Positions 43,509-53,441 are shown, counted from the stretch's first letter. The stretch: 64,000 nucleotides of DNA from an uncultured Saprospiraceae bacterium (GCA_937139495.1 CAKZQC010000006.1:1-64000), one strand, 5' to 3'. Program-made: numbers and translations. Notes: a model not told the origin generated them from the letters alone.

Positions 43509-43538
43509 GCACTTTGGTGCCATACTATCACAATAGAG

Positions 43539-43571
43539 AATGGGCTATTTGCGGTTTGCAAATAGCCCATT
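43539..43571. terminator. Bidirectional terminator between tex and the symporter
   Basis: AATGGGCTATTTGC and GCAAATAGCCCATT form a perfect 14-bp stem with T residues on the plus side. It lies between the convergent tex and symporter genes. Confidence 0.87.
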
Positions 43572-43598
43572 TTGATTTCTATATAATACTCGTATTAT

Positions 43599-45218
43599 CT
43601 ACGACTTCTTGTAGTTACGTGTATAGTTTATGTATTCGGTTACTTCTTTCTTGACTACAGGAGCCAAAATAAGTAGTCCAATAATATTGGGGAATACCAT
43701 AGCGAAAATCATCGCATCGGAGAATCCGATAACCGAACCTAAACTAGCTGCTGATCCAATAATTACGAATACACAGAAAAGTATTTTGTAAGTCAAATCT
43801 GCAAATTTACTTTTGCCAAACAAGAATTTCCAAGCTTGCAAGCCATAATAAGACCAAGAAAGCATAGTAGAAAAAGCAAATAATACTACTGCTATCGTCA
43901 ATACATAAGAAGCTCCCGGTATGGTGCTTTCGAAGGCAATAGAAGTGACACCAACACCATCAGGAACTGCTGAACCATAGGTGATGAAATTGCCATCAAT
44001 ATTGGTAATGATTAGCACTAAGGCAGTCATCGTACAGATGACAACCGTATCAATAAACGGCTCCAACAAAGCAACCATTCCCTCTGATGCAGGGTGCGAT
44101 GTACGCACAGCAGAGTGAGCAATAGCAGCCGAACCAACACCTGCTTCATTAGAGAAAGCAGCACGTTTGAATCCTTGAATCAATACACCCAATACACCAC
44201 CCAAAGCAGCAGAAGGATTGAAGGCACCATCAAAAATAAGCCCAAAAGCAGTGGGTATAACCGTAAAGTTCATAGCTAAAATGATGAGTGCGGCACCTAC
44301 ATAAAGTACAGCCATAAATGGAACAACCTTTTCGGTAACTTGACCAATACGCTTGATACCACCAATGATAACAACACCAACCAAAATAGCGATAATAATT
44401 CCAAAAATAGTTTTGGCACTAATCGGAATAGAGGCAGCATCTCCATAAGCCATCATCAAAAATTGACTAGCAGCTTGATTGGCTTGGAACATATTGCCAC
44501 CACCAAAAGAACCGCCAACACACATGATCGCAAAGAATACAGAACAAATAACACCTAATATCCCTAAGCCTTTTTCTTCCAATCCTTTTTTGAGGTAGTA
44601 CATTGGTCCACCATGTACCGTACCATCTTCATCTATTTCTCTATATTTTACACCTAATGTACATTCCACAAATTTGGTGGACATACCCAAAAGACCTGCA
44701 AGTATCATCCAGAAAGTAGCTCCAGGTCCTCCAATAGATAAAGCGACTGCCACACCAGCTATATTTCCTAGACCAACAGTAGCCGATAGGGCTGCTGTCA
44801 AAGCTTGAAAAGGAGTCACTTCTCCTTCCATACTTTCGTCTCGAATCGTATTAGGAATGTCATCTAATATATCTTCTCGTACATTTTCGTCAACAGTTGG
44901 AGTTGGTGCTACTACACTAGGTTCATAAAAATCGCCTTTTACTGTCCTAATGGCTAAACCTAAATAACGCAGATTAGGAAAAGCAAAATATAAGGTAAAG
45001 AAACTCGCCCCTAAAATTAAGATAATAAGTACAATGGGTAATTTTAACCCACCATCTAGTTTGATGGAATAGAAAATGATGCTTTGCACTGCTTCTGAGA
45101 AAGGAGCAAATGCTTCATCTATTTTTTGATCAATGCCTTTGGGGGCATTAGGGTCTTGAGCCAACGCAAAAAATGGACTCAGTAAAGTGAATAAAAGTAA
45201 AATAAAACGGTTTTTCAT
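43599..45218 (-). CDS. Sodium:alanine symporter family protein (AGCS)
   Basis: A 539-residue secondary transporter importing alanine or glycine with sodium. Core motifs include ALTAALSATVGLGNIAGVAVAL, GGPGATFWMILAGLLGM, VHGGPMYYL and AFSNEAGVGSAAIAHSA, all typical of AGCS. It has an additional N-terminal signal-like hydrophobic stretch (1-20) and a hydrophilic Pro/Asp-rich loop (about 95-130), a form I associate with Bacteroidota. Upstream lie a perfect 21-bp palindrome and a repeat element. Confidence 0.92.
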   Translation of the reverse strand: MKNRFILLLFTLLSPFFALAQDPNAPKGIDQKIDEAFAPFSEAVQSIIFYSIKLDGGLKLPIVLIILILGASFFTLYFAFPNLRYLGLAIRTVKGDFYEPSVVAPTPTVDENVREDILDDIPNTIRDESMEGEVTPFQALTAALSATVGLGNIAGVAVALSIGGPGATFWMILAGLLGMSTKFVECTLGVKYREIDEDGTVHGGPMYYLKKGLEEKGLGILGVICSVFFAIMCVGGSFGGGNMFQANQAASQFLMMAYGDAASIPISAKTIFGIIIAILVGVVIIGGIKRIGQVTEKVVPFMAVLYVGAALIILAMNFTVIPTAFGLIFDGAFNPSAALGGVLGVLIQGFKRAAFSNEAGVGSAAIAHSAVRTSHPASEGMVALLEPFIDTVVICTMTALVLIITNIDGNFITYGSAVPDGVGVTSIAFESTIPGASYVLTIAVVLFAFSTMLSWSYYGLQAWKFLFGKSKFADLTYKILFCVFVIIGSAASLGSVIGFSDAMIFAMVFPNIIGLLILAPVVKKEVTEYINYTRNYKKS

Positions 45219-45286
45219 AATAATATAATTATAGATTGATATTTAATAGGTTGATGGTGTTGATTAGATTGAGCAGACTGCCAATA

Positions 45287-45335
45287 TAAACAAAATGCTA
45301 AACTTATAGTAAAAATAAGTTTAGCATTTTGTTTA
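45287..45335. terminator. Perfect 21-bp inverted repeat, possible terminator
   Basis: The arms 45287-45307 and 45315-45335 are exact complements around seven bases. On the minus strand it comes after the hydratase gene, so termination is likely, although no T-run follows. Confidence 0.6.
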
Positions 45336-45342
45336 TAGTAAT

Positions 45343-45506
45343 AGAGGTTATTACGAATTACTCTGTATGAAGGTAAAGAGAGAGTTTTTTTTGATTAGTG
45401 AAATAAACGCACAGACTCATAGCCTTAGCTATGAAGTCGAGCATTTATGATACTAATCAGAAAAAGATATTTTCTTTGCCATACGAATTAATTCGTAATA
45501 AGCTCT
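45343..45506. repeat. 164-bp palindromic element, variant type
   Basis: The ends AGAGGTTATTACGAATTA (45343-45360) and, inverted, the arm closing in TAATTCGTAATAAGCTCT (to 45506) are near-complementary for some 30 bp. The centre contains CATAGC-CTTA-GCTATG, the reverse of the tip in copies 1 and 2, with related flanks (ACTCATAGCC, GAAGTCGAG). It therefore shares its core with the AGAGC family but has different ends. Confidence 0.75.
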
Positions 45507-45532
45507 AATAACGTCTATTGCGAGTTCGTCAT

Positions 45533-46315
45533 TTATTTGCCTGTAAAGACCGCTTTGCGCTTCTCCACAAAGGCAGTTGCTCCTTCTTTGAAATCTTCGG
45601 TATTGACCATGCTGGCAAATTTCATCACTTCTTGAGCAAAACCATCTTGCTTTTTGTCAAAATAAGCATTGACTGTTTCTATTACTTTTGCTACTGCAAT
45701 AGGTGCTTTGGTCGCAATTTTTTGCAATATTTCTCTAGCGGCATTGACTTCTTCTCCGTGTGTAACGACGTGCGTCACTAAGCCCCACTCTAGTGCTTTG
45801 TGGGCATCAATCATGTCGGCTGTTACCAGCAATTCCAAAGCACGACCTTTGCCGATATATTGAATCAAGCGTTGAGTTCCACCATATCCAGGGATTAGAC
45901 CCAAGTTTACTTCTGGTTGACCAAATTTAGCACGCTCGCTGGCTACACGAATATGGCAAGCCATTGCCAACTCGCAGCCACCACCCAAAGCATAACCACT
46001 AACAGCCGCTATAACAGGCACACGAAAACGCTCAATCAAAAAGAAAATATCTTGTCCTCGTTGTGCCAAGTCCATGGCTGCCTGAGCATCTAAGCCGTCA
46101 AATTCAGTGATGTCGGCACCTGCTACAAAAGCTTTGCCTCCAGCACCTGTCAAAATAACGCCTCGCAAGCCATCAAGCATTGTCGCATCTTCTAAAAATA
46201 ATTGACGTAAGTCTGTAAAAAGTTGAGCATTTAACGCATTCAACGCCTTTGGGCGATTGAGCGTAACGGTCAAAATGCCATCCGTATATTCTGTCAAAAG
46301 AGTCTTATAAGTCAT
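45533..46315 (-). CDS. Enoyl-CoA hydratase/isomerase family protein
   Basis: A 260-residue crotonase-fold enzyme from the ATG at 46315, which gives the usual MTYKTLLTEY start (an ATG at 46345 would add ten residues). Oxyanion-hole and catalytic regions AFVAGADITEFD, YALGGGCELAMACHIR and KFGQPEVNLGLIPGYGGTQRL carry the two expected glutamates. The product probably hydrates 2-enoyl-CoA in fatty acid or butyrate metabolism. No other beta-oxidation gene is adjacent. Confidence 0.92.
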   Translation of the reverse strand: MTYKTLLTEYTDGILTVTLNRPKALNALNAQLFTDLRQLFLEDATMLDGLRGVILTGAGGKAFVAGADITEFDGLDAQAAMDLAQRGQDIFFLIERFRVPVIAAVSGYALGGGCELAMACHIRVASERAKFGQPEVNLGLIPGYGGTQRLIQYIGKGRALELLVTADMIDAHKALEWGLVTHVVTHGEEVNAAREILQKIATKAPIAVAKVIETVNAYFDKKQDGFAQEVMKFASMVNTEDFKEGATAFVEKRKAVFTGK

Positions 46316-46361
46316 CTGTATGATTGATTGTTTTTTGGTGTACATGTATAATTTAAGGTAT

Positions 46362-46369
46362 CAAAGATA
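46362..46369 (-). promoter_or_regulatory. Candidate promoter core of the hydratase gene
   Basis: On the minus strand TATCTTTG fits TAnnTTTG exactly, 47 bp before the start at 46315. The -33 box is weak. Confidence 0.5.
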
Positions 46370-46466
46370 GCATAATTCAAGAATTATGAAAACATAGTGC
46401 TTTCAAAAATTGATAAGCTGCCAGCTTCAAAGTCATGTTATTAAAGTCTAATAATAAGGCTGCAAA

Positions 46467-48875
46467 TCAATTTTTTGCAGCACGTCTGGCTGCTCTTTGA
46501 TTTTTATAATAGCCTTTTTCGGGTTGTTTCCAAGTGAAATTGAACGCCACTGAAGGAATAATTGGAAATAAAGAAACTTGATACGAACGCAACTCTAGTT
46601 GCCCCGAACTAGCATCGGTCTCTGGAACGGTGTAGGTGAAAAAGATATTTTTGCGATTATAAATATTATAAACCGAAAAAACCAACTTGCTCACAAAAGG
46701 TTTGTCGGGCTTGGTGAGTTGGTAGGTGACCGCCAAATCCATTCGGTGATACAGCGGCAGACGTGCCGCATTGCGATTGCCATATTCTAGCGTAGGGTTG
46801 TTGTTGATCAAGTAAATACTCTTGATAGGAGTGTAAGGCGAACCAGAACCCAAAATAAACGTCCCACTAACCGACCAACGAGGGTGAATATCATAACTCC
46901 CCACAATCGACAAATCGTGTGTGCGGTCAAATGAAGTAGGAAAAGTTCCGCCCTGTATATCGTCAAAAAAACGCTCTGAACGAGACAGCGTGTAGCCAAT
47001 CCAACCCGTGAATTTTCCTTTTTGCTTTCGCACAAATAGCTCGATGCCATAAGCACGCCCACGCCCTGCAATAAATTCATCTTCTACATCGGTGTCAGGA
47101 GTTTGCACAAAACCTTCTGAGTAGTCCAATTGGTTGTACAAATCTTTGTAATAAACTTCTACGGAAGCTTCCAATACATTATCGAAGAAATTACGAAAGT
47201 AGCCGATAGAGTATTGCAATCCCCATTGTGGGCGGATATTTTCGGTACTCGGCACCCAAAGGTCAGTAGGCAGGGTAGAAGTAGAGTTGCTAACCAAGTG
47301 AACATACTGTTTCGCTAAGGTCACGCCTGCTTTGAGCGAGGAAGTTTTGCCGAGTGTATATTTGGCGTTGGCACGAGGCTCTACCCCAAAATAAGTTTTG
47401 ACAGGCTCTAGCGAGCGGTACGTACGCCCACTGTCTAGCTTAGACGTATAAGGGCCGACTTGCTGAAAAGCAGAAAAACGGACACCTGCATTGATAGTCA
47501 ATTTGCTACTGATCTTCCATTCGTCCAGAAAATAAACGCCAGCTTCGTGTGCCATCTTGGTAGGTGGGTCTATTAGAAGAGGCGTTTCGCCCGACATTAC
47601 TTCTGTCTTGCTAGGCGTGAATGTGTGATAGGTATAATCCAGACCAAATTTAATCTCATGACGAGGAGCAGGGTAATAATTGAAACTTACCTTGGTTCCA
47701 TAGTCTCGAATCCCAGAAAAAAGATTGAACGAAAAATCATCTAAACCGCCCTTAATGCTGAAATCATAATCATTGAAAATCAACATCGTATTCATAAACA
47801 ACTTGTTGTTGATGGTATGATTCCAACGCAAGGTAGCCGTAGCATTGCCCCAAGGCATATCAAACTTGAATCCTCGTTCTGGATTGCTGAAGTTCAGCAC
47901 ATCTCTACCGAAATAGCCAGATAAATAAATTCTGTTTTTTTCGTTTATTCTATAATTTGCCTTGACATTGAGGTCATAAAAATAATAATTGGTGCCTTCA
48001 AATGCTGTTCCTTTTATAAACGGCTGTGCGACATCAAACACGTAGGTTCTACGACCCGAAATCATAAACGAACCCTTCTTTTTGACAATAGGACCTTCGA
48101 AAGTAAGCCGAGAAGAGATAATACTAATACCACCTTCTACGGCAAAACGATTGTTGTTGCCTTCCTTCATCTGTATATCCAATACCGACGAAATACGTCC
48201 GCCATAATTGGCAGGCATGCCGCCTTTGATTAAGGTAGTATTCTTGATAGCATCAGAATTGAAGACCGAAAAGAAGCCCAATAAATGCCCCGAATTATAA
48301 ATAACGGCATCATCCAATAGAATTAAATTTTGGTCAACGCCACCGCCCCGCACATAAAAACCAGAAGTACCTTCACCCGAAGACATGACCCCCGGCAGGA
48401 GCTGTATGGTTTTCAGAATATCAACTTCGCCTAGCAAGGCAGGCAGTTTTTTGACATCGTCCATGCGTAGCTCAATCGTCCCCATTTGCGTGTTTTCTAC
48501 ATTGCCATCTTTGTCCTCTGCGGTGACCACAATGACCGAATCCATCACAACACCACTCGATAATTCTATGTTGATAATCGTGTCTTTTGTCAGATTAAGG
48601 ACAATTTCTTGTTTGGTGTAGCCTGTATAGGCACCTATTATGGTATAGCTACCACTCTCTAATGTCAAGGAGTAAAACCCATAACTATTGGAAGTGACGC
48701 CCTCTATATTATTGTCTTTGTTGAATATATTGGCAAATAGTAACTCTTCGCCACTGTCGGCATCTCTGATGTAGCCGCTTATCGTATATTTTTGAGCCGC
48801 TAGGCTATTAGCGATAAGCAACAGACAAGTAATAAGTGCACTATTGCGTACCAGGTTGGATAGTTTCATTTTCAT
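46467..48875 (-). CDS. TonB-dependent outer membrane receptor
   Basis: An 802-residue outer-membrane transporter. After a signal peptide (about 1-27) comes a carboxypeptidase-regulatory-like domain (YTISGYIRDADSGEELLFANIF, about 29-110), then a plug (LPALLGEVDILKTIQLLPGVMSSGEGTSGFYVRGGG, described in pieces) and a beta-barrel. Unusually, the barrel end is followed by a basic tail, RAARRAAKN, past the expected aromatic C-terminus. There is no SusD partner or sigma/anti-sigma pair nearby, so substrate is unknown. Confidence 0.92.
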   Translation of the reverse strand: MKMKLSNLVRNSALITCLLLIANSLAAQKYTISGYIRDADSGEELLFANIFNKDNNIEGVTSNSYGFYSLTLESGSYTIIGAYTGYTKQEIVLNLTKDTIINIELSSGVVMDSVIVVTAEDKDGNVENTQMGTIELRMDDVKKLPALLGEVDILKTIQLLPGVMSSGEGTSGFYVRGGGVDQNLILLDDAVIYNSGHLLGFFSVFNSDAIKNTTLIKGGMPANYGGRISSVLDIQMKEGNNNRFAVEGGISIISSRLTFEGPIVKKKGSFMISGRRTYVFDVAQPFIKGTAFEGTNYYFYDLNVKANYRINEKNRIYLSGYFGRDVLNFSNPERGFKFDMPWGNATATLRWNHTINNKLFMNTMLIFNDYDFSIKGGLDDFSFNLFSGIRDYGTKVSFNYYPAPRHEIKFGLDYTYHTFTPSKTEVMSGETPLLIDPPTKMAHEAGVYFLDEWKISSKLTINAGVRFSAFQQVGPYTSKLDSGRTYRSLEPVKTYFGVEPRANAKYTLGKTSSLKAGVTLAKQYVHLVSNSTSTLPTDLWVPSTENIRPQWGLQYSIGYFRNFFDNVLEASVEVYYKDLYNQLDYSEGFVQTPDTDVEDEFIAGRGRAYGIELFVRKQKGKFTGWIGYTLSRSERFFDDIQGGTFPTSFDRTHDLSIVGSYDIHPRWSVSGTFILGSGSPYTPIKSIYLINNNPTLEYGNRNAARLPLYHRMDLAVTYQLTKPDKPFVSKLVFSVYNIYNRKNIFFTYTVPETDASSGQLELRSYQVSLFPIIPSVAFNFTWKQPEKGYYKNQRAARRAAKN

Positions 48876-49061
48876 GCAATGGTTGATTAGGAAGAAGGAG
48901 GTCTTTTACAATTTCTATAATATAAACAAAAGGTTGGAAGAAGGGTTGCTATTTTTAGACATACGCTTACTTCGTCCGTAAAAACAGGAGCTTTGTCCAA
49001 TATTTTATAATTGCTCTAAAATGTGGAATCTTTTTTGAGTAGAAATACGTAATTTTGATAC

Positions 49062-49095
49062 TAGAGGTTATTGCAACTCCCCATGATAACCTCTA
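49062..49095. repeat. Short hairpin with AGAGGTTAT ends
   Basis: TAGAGGTTAT (49062-49071) and ATAACCTCTA (49086-49095) are exact complements around 14 bases, matching the end sequence of the 45343 element. It lies 50 bp before the next gene and could be a mini copy or a leader hairpin. Confidence 0.45.
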
Positions 49096-49145
49096 CGAAT
49101 CAAACAGCAAATTTACAAATTACTTAAACTATAATAAATCAATCA

Positions 49146-51197
49146 ATGAAAAAAAATAGCCTAGTATTAATTGCTATCAGCAGCTTTTTTGGCTGGCAAG
49201 CACAAGCACAAAGTTTTAGCGACTACGACTGGAAAGAAGATATGGCAGTCGTCAAGGAAATTCCGAAGGAATACCAAGATGCAGACGCAGTTATCATCAA
49301 TAACGAAACGTATAGCCGTGGAACGTTCTCGGGAACTTTCCCTTATATCGAGCAGTTGGCGACCTATCGTACCCAACAACACATCAAGATACAAAATGAA
49401 GACGCACTCGAAAAATATAACCGTATTATTGTACAAAAATTCAAAGGTAGAATTGCTGACTATGTACAGTACAAAAACGTAGATGTACGTGTCCGCAAGA
49501 AGGATGGAAAAGTAACTGATCATAGCGTTCGTAGTCTCAAACAACCTGTATTGTCAGAGGACGACGACCTGTACGAAAGACGTAAAGATTTATTGATTTA
49601 CGAGATACCTAACTTGGAAGTAGGGGACGAAATCGAAATTGTAAATGTCATCGAATCTAAATTTTTGGATCAAGGTCGTATTGTCAATTTATACAGTGAT
49701 TACCCAACTCTCAATAACTCTTACACCATTTCAGTACCGCTGAAGGTACGTTTGGACGGACGTATTTATAACAATATGCCCAAGCCCGATGTGCGCAAGA
49801 CTTCGACGAATGCTATCTATAAGTGGGAAATGCAAAATCTAAAGGCAGTACCTGAGGCAAACTCTAGCGGAACTATCTTTACCAAGGATTTGGAATATTT
49901 CGTGTACGAACTCAATTTTGATGCTTTCCGTGCCGATGCCATGTCTTTTCAGATAGAAACATGGTCGGATTTGATGTGGCAGTATTCAGAGGATTTTCTG
50001 AAAGTGCGTGTCCGCAAAAAGAAAAAATTAGAAGAATTCTACAATAATCTATTTGTAGAAGGAGCTACTATGTTCAAGAAAAAGCCAGAAGAACTAGGCG
50101 GTATCGAAAAATTATTTTTGCTCAATCAATACATTGCTACCAAACTACAGATAGTAGGAGAGCTAGAAGATTTTGAAAAAAGTGAAGGAATCGAATACTT
50201 TTTGGTCAATGGTAAAGCTGATTACAGAAGCATGATGCGTATTTATAGAGATGCTTTTGAGCGTTTTGAAGTAGAGCATTATTTGGCTATTGCCAAAAAT
50301 AGATTTGATGGTCCTATTGATATGACTTTCGTTACCAATACTCAAATTGGAGGATATTTCTTTGTGTTCAAAAATGGCGAAGGTTTTTCTGTTATTAATG
50401 GAAATGGAGCATGGGGCGAGTTGCCTTGGGCGTTTGCCGATACCAAAATATTGATGAAAGACTTGGCAGATAGAAAGTCAGAACTCAAAGAAATCAATTT
50501 TCAAGACCTTGATTTGGTAAGCCCAAACAACAAGCGATTTATTCGCTCGCAGGTACAAATCAATTTGGCAGAAAATGCGATTACACAAAAAGTGAGCAAT
50601 TCTTTTGCGGGAATGTACGCCCGTGGAGCTAGAGGAGGTGTAGTAGCCGCCAACAAAGCAGATACCTTGCTCAAAACAATGGGCTTATCTTTTGAGAATA
50701 ACTTTGAGGGGAGAGATGAAATCAAATTTGTAGTAGATGCTGCCAAAGTAAATAAATTTTCTACGATGCCTCCGTATGACTTTAAGTACAGCTATAACCT
50801 AACGGTCAATAACTTGATTAAAGAAGAAGACGGCAAATATATGATCAAAGGAGAAGATATGATTGGTCATAACGTACGCTGGGTGTCCAATTCCGAAAAA
50901 CGTACCTTAGATTATAATCTACCATATTTGGGAACCGACACGGAAGACCTCTACTTGGTTTTTGATAAAGATGTGGTACTAGAAAATGCAGAAGAGTTGA
51001 CACAAAGCGTCGATAATGCTTATGCCAGCTATGAGCTGAAGGTAACACAAATGAAACCGAATATGATTCGTGTACAATCTACGTACATCACCAAAAAGCT
51101 ATTCGTACCCAAAGCAGATGCAGCCAAGCTACAAGAAGCCAACGAAGCATTTGAGAAAGTAAGCGATGCGAAATTTATCTTTAAGCTCGCTAAGTAA
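49146..51197 (+). CDS. Large exported protein, DUF3857-like
   Basis: A 683-residue protein with a signal peptide (MKKNSLVLIAISSFFGWQAQAQ). The first 280 residues have a DUF3857-type arrangement (YEIPNLEVGDEIEIVNVIESK and a beta-rich pattern), followed by a helical transglutaminase-like middle and a second beta-rich region. No Cys-His-Asp catalytic set is obvious, so it may be inactive. Similar large exported proteins are frequent in Bacteroidota, with unknown function. It is monocistronic with a strong terminator. Confidence 0.6.
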   Translation: MKKNSLVLIAISSFFGWQAQAQSFSDYDWKEDMAVVKEIPKEYQDADAVIINNETYSRGTFSGTFPYIEQLATYRTQQHIKIQNEDALEKYNRIIVQKFKGRIADYVQYKNVDVRVRKKDGKVTDHSVRSLKQPVLSEDDDLYERRKDLLIYEIPNLEVGDEIEIVNVIESKFLDQGRIVNLYSDYPTLNNSYTISVPLKVRLDGRIYNNMPKPDVRKTSTNAIYKWEMQNLKAVPEANSSGTIFTKDLEYFVYELNFDAFRADAMSFQIETWSDLMWQYSEDFLKVRVRKKKKLEEFYNNLFVEGATMFKKKPEELGGIEKLFLLNQYIATKLQIVGELEDFEKSEGIEYFLVNGKADYRSMMRIYRDAFERFEVEHYLAIAKNRFDGPIDMTFVTNTQIGGYFFVFKNGEGFSVINGNGAWGELPWAFADTKILMKDLADRKSELKEINFQDLDLVSPNNKRFIRSQVQINLAENAITQKVSNSFAGMYARGARGGVVAANKADTLLKTMGLSFENNFEGRDEIKFVVDAAKVNKFSTMPPYDFKYSYNLTVNNLIKEEDGKYMIKGEDMIGHNVRWVSNSEKRTLDYNLPYLGTDTEDLYLVFDKDVVLENAEELTQSVDNAYASYELKVTQMKPNMIRVQSTYITKKLFVPKADAAKLQEANEAFEKVSDAKFIFKLAK

Positions 51198-51247
51198 TCA
51201 TTGACTTAGGTTGGAATATATTCCAATAAACCTAAAAGTATGCTTAA

Positions 51248-51286
51248 CTGCCTCTTGTCTGTTATCAGATAAGAGGCAGTTTTTTT
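51248..51286 (+). terminator. Terminator after the DUF3857-like gene
   Basis: CTGCCTCTTGTCTG and CAGATAAGAGGCAG form a stem around TTAT, followed by seven T residues. Confidence 0.9.
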
Positions 51287-51329
51287 GTATTGCAAAAACC
51301 TCTAATAGCTATAATGTTATAGTCAATAA

Positions 51330-51563
51330 CTAGACAAGCGTTCCGATTTGCTCAAACCGCTCAAAAACTTTTTCGGTATGAGGGGCATCACTTAGTTCAG
51401 CCGTTAGGTCTTGTCCTGCCCAATGTTGATAATGTTTGCCATCTCGCCAAAGTCGGCTATTGGTTACGTCATAAATGCGTTGCTGAAAGGCAACATAAAT
51501 AGTAGGTTTATCTTGTCCGTTATGGAGTGCCAACTGGCTTCTAGTAAGGGTTTGTAAAGACAT
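51330..51563 (-). CDS. Cytochrome b5-like heme/steroid-binding domain protein
   Basis: A 77-residue single-domain protein. The pattern IYVAFQQRIYDVTNSRLWRDGKHYQHW followed by AGQDLTAELSDAPH and EKVFERFEQIG matches the small predicted heme/steroid-binding proteins related to cytochrome b5. Histidines in GKHYQHW and DAPH are candidate ligands. It has no signal peptide. It is transcribed away from the ATP synthase operon. Confidence 0.82.
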   Translation of the reverse strand: MSLQTLTRSQLALHNGQDKPTIYVAFQQRIYDVTNSRLWRDGKHYQHWAGQDLTAELSDAPHTEKVFERFEQIGTLV

Positions 51564-51688
51564 TCGGAATTTTGTTTAGAATCTCAATAATTAGCTGATT
51601 AATTGTTAAGATTTTAGTTGTCAAAAAAATATATCTCAATAATAGCTAAAAAATATTTGTCTAGGTTTTTTATTACTGAATAAATACA

Positions 51689-51696
51689 TATCTTTG
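51689..51696 (+). promoter_or_regulatory. Candidate atp operon promoter core
   Basis: TATCTTTG fits TAnnTTTG exactly, 47 bp before atpB. A T-rich stretch near 51665-51670 may act as the upstream box; the TTTG at 51656 is too far away. Confidence 0.5.
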
Positions 51697-51743
51697 CGGT
51701 CGAAACGGGGTTAATTTTAGATTTTTATCAAAGAATTATAGCA

Positions 51744-53000
51744 TTGAAAACAACATACTTTTTACTTATTTTTTTACTGTTTGGTAGTCTCCAAACAGCC
51801 TTTGCAACGGACCCACACGAAGAGGGACACGACACGAAAGAAAGTCCAGTAGATGCCATGTTGCATCACATTGCGGACGGAAACGAGTTTCATATTTTTG
51901 GCGAGTACAGTATTCCATTGCCTTGTATTGCTTGGTCAAGTGACGGCGGATTTATGTTTGCGTTGTCAAGCACGTTTGAGCATGGACACAAGGCTTATAA
52001 TGGTTATACATTGCACCACGGCAAATTGATGCGTGTCAATAATGCTAACTTCCCACAAGGACTAGTAGAAATATCTGCTGGACACGCCGTGAAAGCACAT
52101 GGTACTGCTGAAGGGCATGACCACCAAACAGTTAGTCCTGATGGTGTACATACTCCAGTAGTAGATGAGCTGAAAGATGAGAAACAACATGGAGCAGCAG
52201 TAAGCTATAATGGCACTGTTTACAATTTGGAAGATGGCAAGGCGTTGCAAAACCCTGGTACTTCTTGGATTGATTTCTCTATCACAAAGAATGTATTTAC
52301 GATGATATTGGCTTTAATTATTTTAGTCATATTGTTTAGCAAGGTGTCCAAAGCTTACACGACACGTGGTGTAGCTGCCCCTAAGGGTGTGCAGTCGCTT
52401 ATGGAACCACTCTTGATATTTATGAGAGATGAAGTAGTGAGACCATCATTGGGCAAGGATTGGCAAAAATTCTTCCCTTATATCATGTGTTTATTCTTCT
52501 TTATCTTGATTGTCAACCTATTGGGACTTGTTCCATTTTTTCCAGGATCTGCCAACGTATCAGGTAATGTAGGATTTACCCTAGTAATGGCAGTGTCTGT
52601 ATTCTTGGTCGTTAACTTGAGCGGTAACAAGGATTATTGGTTGCACGTATTATGGATGCCTGGTGTACCTATCGGAGTTAAACCATTGATGACAGTAATT
52701 GAGGTGGTAGGATTATTTATGAAGCCTATTACTTTGATGATTCGTTTGTTTGCCAATATCACGGCAGGACACATTATCATTTTGAGTTTGGTTAGTTTGA
52801 TCTTCTTCTTTAATGAAGCAGGTGGTGTACCAGCAGGTGTAGCAGGTATGGGATTGGCAGTGCCGTTCGTATTTGCACTCAATATGTTGGAATTATTTGT
52901 TGCCTTCTTGCAAGCATTTGTATTCTCGCTATTGGCATCGTTGTACATCAGTTCCGCTATCGAAGAACACCACCATGACCACGAAGTAGAGCCTATGTAG
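51744..53000 (+). CDS. atpB: ATP synthase subunit a (F0)
   Basis: Subunit a forms the proton half-channels of F0. The 418 residues begin at a TTG codon, chosen because it gives a full signal peptide (KTTYFLLIFLLFGSLQTAFA); the first in-frame ATG is at residue 39. A long extracytoplasmic, His-rich N-terminal region (about 20-175) precedes the membrane domain, where the conserved arginine lies in MIRLFANITAGHI (about 332-345). The N-terminal extension is typical of Bacteroidota. First gene of atpBEFHAG. Confidence 0.93.
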   Translation: MKTTYFLLIFLLFGSLQTAFATDPHEEGHDTKESPVDAMLHHIADGNEFHIFGEYSIPLPCIAWSSDGGFMFALSSTFEHGHKAYNGYTLHHGKLMRVNNANFPQGLVEISAGHAVKAHGTAEGHDHQTVSPDGVHTPVVDELKDEKQHGAAVSYNGTVYNLEDGKALQNPGTSWIDFSITKNVFTMILALIILVILFSKVSKAYTTRGVAAPKGVQSLMEPLLIFMRDEVVRPSLGKDWQKFFPYIMCLFFFILIVNLLGLVPFFPGSANVSGNVGFTLVMAVSVFLVVNLSGNKDYWLHVLWMPGVPIGVKPLMTVIEVVGLFMKPITLMIRLFANITAGHIIILSLVSLIFFFNEAGGVPAGVAGMGLAVPFVFALNMLELFVAFLQAFVFSLLASLYISSAIEEHHHDHEVEPM

Positions 53001-53082
53001 TAGGCGAACTACAACACAGATTATAACAGTAGCTTAGTGCTACTACATTGAAGCGTATTTTTTTTATTTTTTATTTACATAA

Positions 53083-53298
<216 letters not shown>

Positions 53299-53332
53299 GA
53301 AGAAAAGGATAAGACCTTAAAGAAAAATAGAA

Positions 53333-53370
53333 CAAGTCTGGCAGCGATTGGCTGTCAGCTTGCTCTTTTT
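53333..53370 (+). terminator. Hairpin with T-run between atpE and atpF (attenuator-like)
   Basis: CAAGTCTGGCAGC and GCTGTCAGCTTG pair with one bulge around a short loop, then CTC and a T5 run. Its position inside an operon suggests partial termination or 3' end protection of the atpBE message. Confidence 0.75.
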
Positions 53371-53441
53371 ATCTAAATGATTTTTATACCACAGTTGATT
53401 TTACCAATACTATTATATTATAATACAACATCATATACACT

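Larger units (their letters stand above)
45219..45532. other. Symporter-hydratase intergenic region
   Basis: This 314-bp gap contains a 21-bp perfect inverted repeat (45287-45335) and a 164-bp palindromic element (45343-45506). No gene is visible. Confidence 0.65.
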
